Source of the DNA: Nostoc sp. GT001
GTDB taxonomy: Bacteria > Cyanobacteriota > Cyanobacteriia > Cyanobacteriales > Nostocaceae
DNA length: 39,066 nucleotides
NCBI RefSeq assembly: GCF_030382115.1
Contig: NZ_JAUDRJ010000003.1
Span: 2,705,147-2,744,212, forward strand
Direction: 5' to 3'
Positions 35,497 through 39,066 of this stretch are shown here, in pieces. Position numbers and translations under genes: made by a program. The notes beneath the pieces were generated by a model. The model had not been told where the DNA came from. It worked only from the letters and a program-made list of their open reading frames with translations, and made no database searches. How positions within the stretch are numbered: position 1 is the stretch's first letter; every line of letters begins with the position of its first letter.

Positions 35497-36828
35497 TTAC
35501 TTGTTTTGTTGCCAAGCCAAAACTTTTTCTGTTTCTGCCAGGGCTGGACTGATGCCAAACCAGCGCCCCACAGGATCGCGATATTCAAACAGATACATGC
35601 TTCTTAGTAAGCTCTGATAGTCAGACTCACCTTTAACTCTCTGCTGCTGTACTACTTCAAACAATAATTCCCATTGGGATTCATCAATAGCTAATAGCAG
35701 ATCGTCACGGTAGTCCTTAATCACGGCTTCTAAGCAGTCCCTAGAAAAAGGCGGATCTTGTCGTTGCAGGCAGCTATAAAGTAAGCCTAATAAGTTACGA
35801 ATGTGACCACCACTAACGCGACATAGACGATCCAAGGTTTGGGAGTGATCGAATAATTCTGTAATTAATAAAAGTCTGCTATTCAAAGGAACTTCTGGAA
35901 AAGCCCTAGCTAGAACTAACTGGCGTACTAGTGACATTCCTGGTTCGTAGTCACTGCCATCTCTTTGCCGCACTAATACCATCGGCAGTACTTTTGGTGC
36001 AATCCCTCCCCCCAGACGATTTTTCAGTGTCTCATATTCATTGGAGAAAATTAATGTTAGGGGAATTGTGTAAACTAGGTGGCATTTAAGTCGGCGTAAC
36101 TGTTCGCCTCGGTCAATGAAGAGATATTCTGGTTGCGATCGCCCGGATGCTAAGGGACGCATATCCACTCGATCCAAATTATCTACAATCACTACCAGTC
36201 CTTTTTGACCCCTTAGCTTTAGCTGTTCAACAGCCTTTTCTAAAATCTCTTCGTTAATCGCTTGCAAAATACTATTGGTACGTGGTTCCAGATATTGTCT
36301 TAGTTGATTCCGCATCTGGGTGCTATCTTTGGTTTTGGCGGTAATTTTGGCAATACCCAAGGACAACTCTGCTTGTCCAGAAAGCTCTATGGGGCTTTGC
36401 AAAAAATCGCCTACTTCTTTAAACAAATTAGTAAAGTAACCAGGTTTGAGTTTGATGCTAATACTTTCTAAACTGGCACTGACTTGACGGGCTACACTCA
36501 GCAAAATATCGCTAATATCAATATCCGCCATGTCTAAGTCTTGGCTGGACTCAAAATAAACCACATGAAATCCCGCCAATTCTAATTCTGTCTTGAGGCG
36601 CTGCAATTCCGTTGACTTACCGCAGCCAATATGACCCGTAAATAACTGACAGGTTGGCTCATCAGGAGAAATCCGAACGATAGTCCGTTGCAATTCTTCG
36701 ACAATCTTGCAACCACGTACATCAGCAAAATCTATGTAATACTGCCGATCTAGTACGTTACTTATATTTAGCGTGTAGCTAGGGTTACATGCTTTATAAA
36801 AACGTGACAAATTTAATGTCGTTTTCAT
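35497..36828 (-). CDS. AAA/STAND-type P-loop ATPase, partner of WD40 protein
   Basis: A 443-residue soluble ATPase: Walker A GHIGCGKST (65-73), Walker B LVVIVDNLDR (211-220, Asp at 216), and a later arginine-rich segment RGEQLRRLKCHLVYTIPL (sensor-1-like region). After about 330 comes GGHIRNLLGLLYSCL, a winged-helix or lid-like region, and a C-terminal helical part. This layout fits the ATPases that pair with large STAND/WD40 or TPR proteins in cyanobacteria, where one ATPase is thought to gate an effector partner. The ATG at 36828 has no clear ribosome site. The STAND-WD40 gene begins 85 bp downstream on the same strand, so they likely form one operon. No nuclease or toxin domain is visible in this protein. 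Confidence 0.85.
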   Translation of the reverse strand: MKTTLNLSRFYKACNPSYTLNISNVLDRQYYIDFADVRGCKIVEELQRTIVRISPDEPTCQLFTGHIGCGKSTELQRLKTELELAGFHVVYFESSQDLDMADIDISDILLSVARQVSASLESISIKLKPGYFTNLFKEVGDFLQSPIELSGQAELSLGIAKITAKTKDSTQMRNQLRQYLEPRTNSILQAINEEILEKAVEQLKLRGQKGLVVIVDNLDRVDMRPLASGRSQPEYLFIDRGEQLRRLKCHLVYTIPLTLIFSNEYETLKNRLGGGIAPKVLPMVLVRQRDGSDYEPGMSLVRQLVLARAFPEVPLNSRLLLITELFDHSQTLDRLCRVSGGHIRNLLGLLYSCLQRQDPPFSRDCLEAVIKDYRDDLLLAIDESQWELLFEVVQQQRVKGESDYQSLLRSMYLFEYRDPVGRWFGISPALAETEKVLAWQQNK

Positions 36829-37631
36829 GTATGTAGAGGTTTATGTAGATGCAGTTTAGTTTGAATTTTTTATACAATTAATCCCTATCTAGGATGTAGA
36901 TACAGGATTGACTCACAAGGTGGTAGTGTCTTGCAAAAGACAGCACTTATTTCCAGATTACTGTCAGTAGTATGGTAGAGATTTAATTGATCCTAATAGC
37001 GAATGGCACTAAGATAATGCAAACCCATTATCTACAAAGCTTTTGGGTGTGGGGTGTAGGGTGTGGGGTATAGTGACGAATAACTTTATTTATGTTCGCA
37101 CTTATTTTTACTTTTCTTGATTTTTTCCGAACCTACACCCTATCCTCTATATCCATAGCTGGCAAGGGTTTCATCTTTTATTCGTGCCATTCGACCGGTT
37201 AGGTCTTAAGCATATCTGTCCTTTTTACACCTGCTATTGAGGTTTTGACAATCTCTCCCTTCTGTTTGACCTGCCACAAAATGATATGGCTGAGGGAGTA
37301 AGTAAAAAAAGCTACATTTTTTCATTGTTCTCAGTTTAAATATCTGATGAGTCTCGCTGGTATGAATTATAGCAAGCTATACAGAGATGTAGGAATACTT
37401 GTGTATCATTTCACATTCTATTTGTCAAGAAAGCAAAATCCCACACATCTCAATTAATATTTTGTAATCTTTAAGGAAAAATCTTCAAAAATAACTTGTC
37501 AAAAAGACTACAGTCAGTTAAAAATGGACACCGGAAACTTTAATAGGAATAATGACTAGCGCCATAATGATTGTGTAGTTACTGTAAAGTGTTACTAAAA
37601 ATAAAAAAGTCTTGAGGAGAGCGGCTCAAAG
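36829..37631. other. Divergent regulatory gap between ATPase gene and ftsQ
   Basis: No gene over 800 bp. It holds a G-rich repeat GGGTGTGGGGTGTAGGGTGTGG near 37045-37072 with a C-rich CCTACACCCTATCC counterpart near 37133-37146. It must contain the promoters of both neighbours, but I could not assign boxes with confidence. Confidence 0.5.
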
Positions 37632-37709
37632 ATGCCAACAGTGTTTACTGAAATTAATAATGATACGAGCTTGTCAAGGAATTTAGATTGCAATCAAAAA
37701 GGGGTGTGA
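37632..37709 (+). CDS. 25-residue leader ORF abutting ftsQ
   Basis: An ATG at 37632 and a TGA at 37707-37709 encode a 25-residue peptide starting MPTVFTEINNDTSL. Its TGA touches the ATG of ftsQ with no base between (TGAATG), and GAGGAG lies about 12 bases upstream of its own start. The arrangement is that of a translationally coupled leader. The peptide has no membrane or signal features. It may be chance, because the ftsQ start also has its own AAGGGG ribosome site inside the last codons of the leader. Confidence 0.4.
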   Translation: MPTVFTEINNDTSLSRNLDCNQKGV

Positions 37710-38543
37710 ATGGCTGGCATAATATCAGTTTCCCGCACGCATCTAGCCCAGCGTCGTCAGAAATTGCGTCGGCAGCGGCAGATGAGAATTATTCAAGCTA
37801 TTTGGCGAACCTTTGCCATTACTGGTTTGGCGGGTGGATTGTTCTGGATGGCAGTCCAACCGATGTGGATGCTAAAAGCTCCCAAACAAATAGTGATGAA
37901 ATCAGGCAATAAGTTGCTGTCGAATCAAACAACTCAGTCATTGTTGGTGTTGTCTTACCCTCAATCTTTGTGGCGGATTGAACCGTCAGCGATCGCTAAC
38001 TCTTTGAAGAAACAACCAACTATTGCCCAAGCGATCGTCAGACGCCGCCTATTTCCTCCTGGATTAATCATTGAAATCCAAGAACGAGTACCTGTAGCGG
38101 TAACTCAAACACGTGGCACCAAAAAAGTAACAATCGGCTTACTAGATGCAACTGGGGCCTGGATGCCTTTAGAAAAATACACATCACTGAATCCCACTAG
38201 AAAATTACCCAATCTCAGAGTAATTGGTTCACCAAATCAATACTGCCTCTACTGGACTCAACTCCATAAAGCCGTGAGCCAAAGTCCCGTGAAAGTGATG
38301 GAAATTGATTGCCAAAATCCAACAAATTTAATTTTGAAAACAGAATTAGGAAATGTGCATCTTGGTGTTCCAGGACCCCAGTTATCTGAACAAATTAAGG
38401 TACTCGCCCAAATGCGTCATTTAGCAACAAAATTTAATCCTGGTCAAATAGGGTATATTGATCTGAAAAATCCCGAATTTCCATTAGTACAGATGAACCA
38501 AAAAGACCAAAAATTAACTCCCAAAATACCTAAAAACATTTAG
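37710..38543 (+). CDS. ftsQ: Cell division protein FtsQ
   Basis: FtsQ (called DivIB in Gram-positives) is a bitopic division protein that joins early FtsZ-ring parts to septal peptidoglycan synthases. 277 residues: a cytoplasmic basic tail (QRRQKLRRQRQMR, 15-26), one membrane helix (about 30-50), a POTRA domain (about 65-135, including LWRIEPSAIANSLKKQPTIAQAIVRRRLFPPGLIIEIQERVPVA) and the beta domain (about 140-270, with ATGAWMPL, LPNLRV and GYIDLKNP). The Walker-free, single-span layout and the LFPPxLxIxIxER element are diagnostic. AAGGGG lies about 8 bases before the ATG. ftsZ is expected downstream beyond this window. Confidence 0.93.
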   Translation: MAGIISVSRTHLAQRRQKLRRQRQMRIIQAIWRTFAITGLAGGLFWMAVQPMWMLKAPKQIVMKSGNKLLSNQTTQSLLVLSYPQSLWRIEPSAIANSLKKQPTIAQAIVRRRLFPPGLIIEIQERVPVAVTQTRGTKKVTIGLLDATGAWMPLEKYTSLNPTRKLPNLRVIGSPNQYCLYWTQLHKAVSQSPVKVMEIDCQNPTNLILKTELGNVHLGVPGPQLSEQIKVLAQMRHLATKFNPGQIGYIDLKNPEFPLVQMNQKDQKLTPKIPKNI

Positions 38544-39066
38544 TATGTTTATTATTTTGATAGCTCTTAGTAAATTAAGAAGCTTTATGCTGATAAATAT
38601 ATTTATTATTTTCAGTTTTCCAGCAAATGGCCCGAAAATCGGCATTAACTTCTAATTAAAATGAGAAGATCAATCATAAAATCTCTATTGCGAGTAACAG
38701 ACTCTCAGTTGTTACCCTAACATCTAATAGTAGGGTGCAAGATGTCAAACAGTCTAAGAGGGTTCATAGCGTACAAAACGCCTTCTGCCCATACATTCTT
38801 TGACTAAACCCAGTGCAAAAAAGAGAAAGTTGCTTGAGCTTTTTATTCAGATTCAGACTCGTGAACAGAGGTCACTGATGAAAACGGTTTATGCCGCCAT
38901 CCCAGTACAGACGCAAAAAGGCTCTGGCTTTGGTCTGTCGAGGACACTTCCAAAGACAGTGTACCGAAGTTTCAATCTGTAACGAAAAATGCCAGCCAAA
39001 GTTGTGTAAGCATTGCTTCTGGGTAATAAGTTTGGACTGTTCTGTGCTGTAATTCCTATTAGGTAA
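38544..39066 (+). other. Leader region upstream of the next gene (probably ftsZ)
   Basis: 523 bp with no supported gene. A 60-codon frame at 38800 uses TTG and looks like shadow sequence. In related cyanobacteria ftsZ follows ftsQ after a long leader, so this stretch likely holds ftsZ promoters. The ftsZ start is not inside the window. Confidence 0.5.

Noticed and set aside
38800..38982. 60-codon plus-strand frame before ftsZ
   Set aside because: TTG start, no ribosome site, sequence unlike any family; more likely leader DNA.
1..39066. tRNA and rRNA genes
   Set aside because: I saw no T-loop GTTC-RA-N-Y motif with matching acceptor stem and no rRNA sequence while reading; a tRNAscan run would settle it.

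Overview
The window reads as chromosomal DNA of a filamentous, heterocyst-type cyanobacterium (Nostoc/Anabaena group). Reasons: very frequent HIP1 octamers (GCGATCGC), a psbO gene for the oxygen-evolving complex, a SigF-type group 3 sigma factor, ftsQ with the expected place for ftsZ just past the right edge, Uma2 and Rpn-type nucleases, a large STAND/WD40 protein, and many short dispersed palindromes and short tandem repeats typical of Nostoc intergenic DNA. From memory, sigF-psbO and ftsQ-ftsZ are also neighbours in Anabaena sp. PCC 7120; I could not check this.

Layout. 1-3.4 kb: hslO (redox chaperone Hsp33) and a membrane-anchored helical-repeat protein, both plus strand. 3.9-10.5 kb: minus-strand accessory genes: a GDSL/SGNH hydrolase, a HIBADH-type dehydrogenase, a 38-residue one-helix membrane peptide not previously obvious, a MidA-like methyltransferase, a broken antitoxin/PIN-toxin pair, a VOC protein, and a stand-alone GAF protein with both cysteines of a DXCF cyanobacteriochrome. 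10.9-18.5 kb: a decayed restriction/defence locus. An Eco57I-type N6-adenine methylase has lost its 5' part, and a PLD-SNF2 helicase has an internal deletion with a frame change. Between them lie a 62-bp tandem repeat, a 27-bp inverted repeat, an Rpn-family nuclease gene stopped by one TGA, and an intact Uma2 gene. 18.8-25.7 kb: housekeeping genes on the minus strand (dxs, a secreted hydrophilic protein, cinA, glyA). 25.5-29.1 kb: a small-protein/lipoprotein pair, sigF and psbO. 29.4-29.6 kb: a candidate structured RNA on the minus strand with its own terminator. 30.4-36.8 kb: a two-gene NTPase system, an AAA/STAND ATPase followed by a 1.7-kres protein with an N-terminal inactive-STAND-like region, helical repeats, an active-looking STAND NTPase, one membrane helix and 14 WD40 repeats. 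37.6-39.1 kb: a 25-codon leader ORF abutting ftsQ, ftsQ, and the leader region of the next gene.

How the genes work together. The housekeeping genes serve separate pathways (isoprenoid precursor synthesis, one-carbon metabolism, photosystem II, division) and many are separated by clear hairpin terminators. The most system-like content is the ATPase/STAND-WD40 pair (probably a signalling or conflict system) and the ruined methylase/helicase locus. The best individual surprises are the GAF-only DXCF candidate photoreceptor, the one-helix peptide, the structured RNA upstream of psbO and the ftsQ leader ORF.
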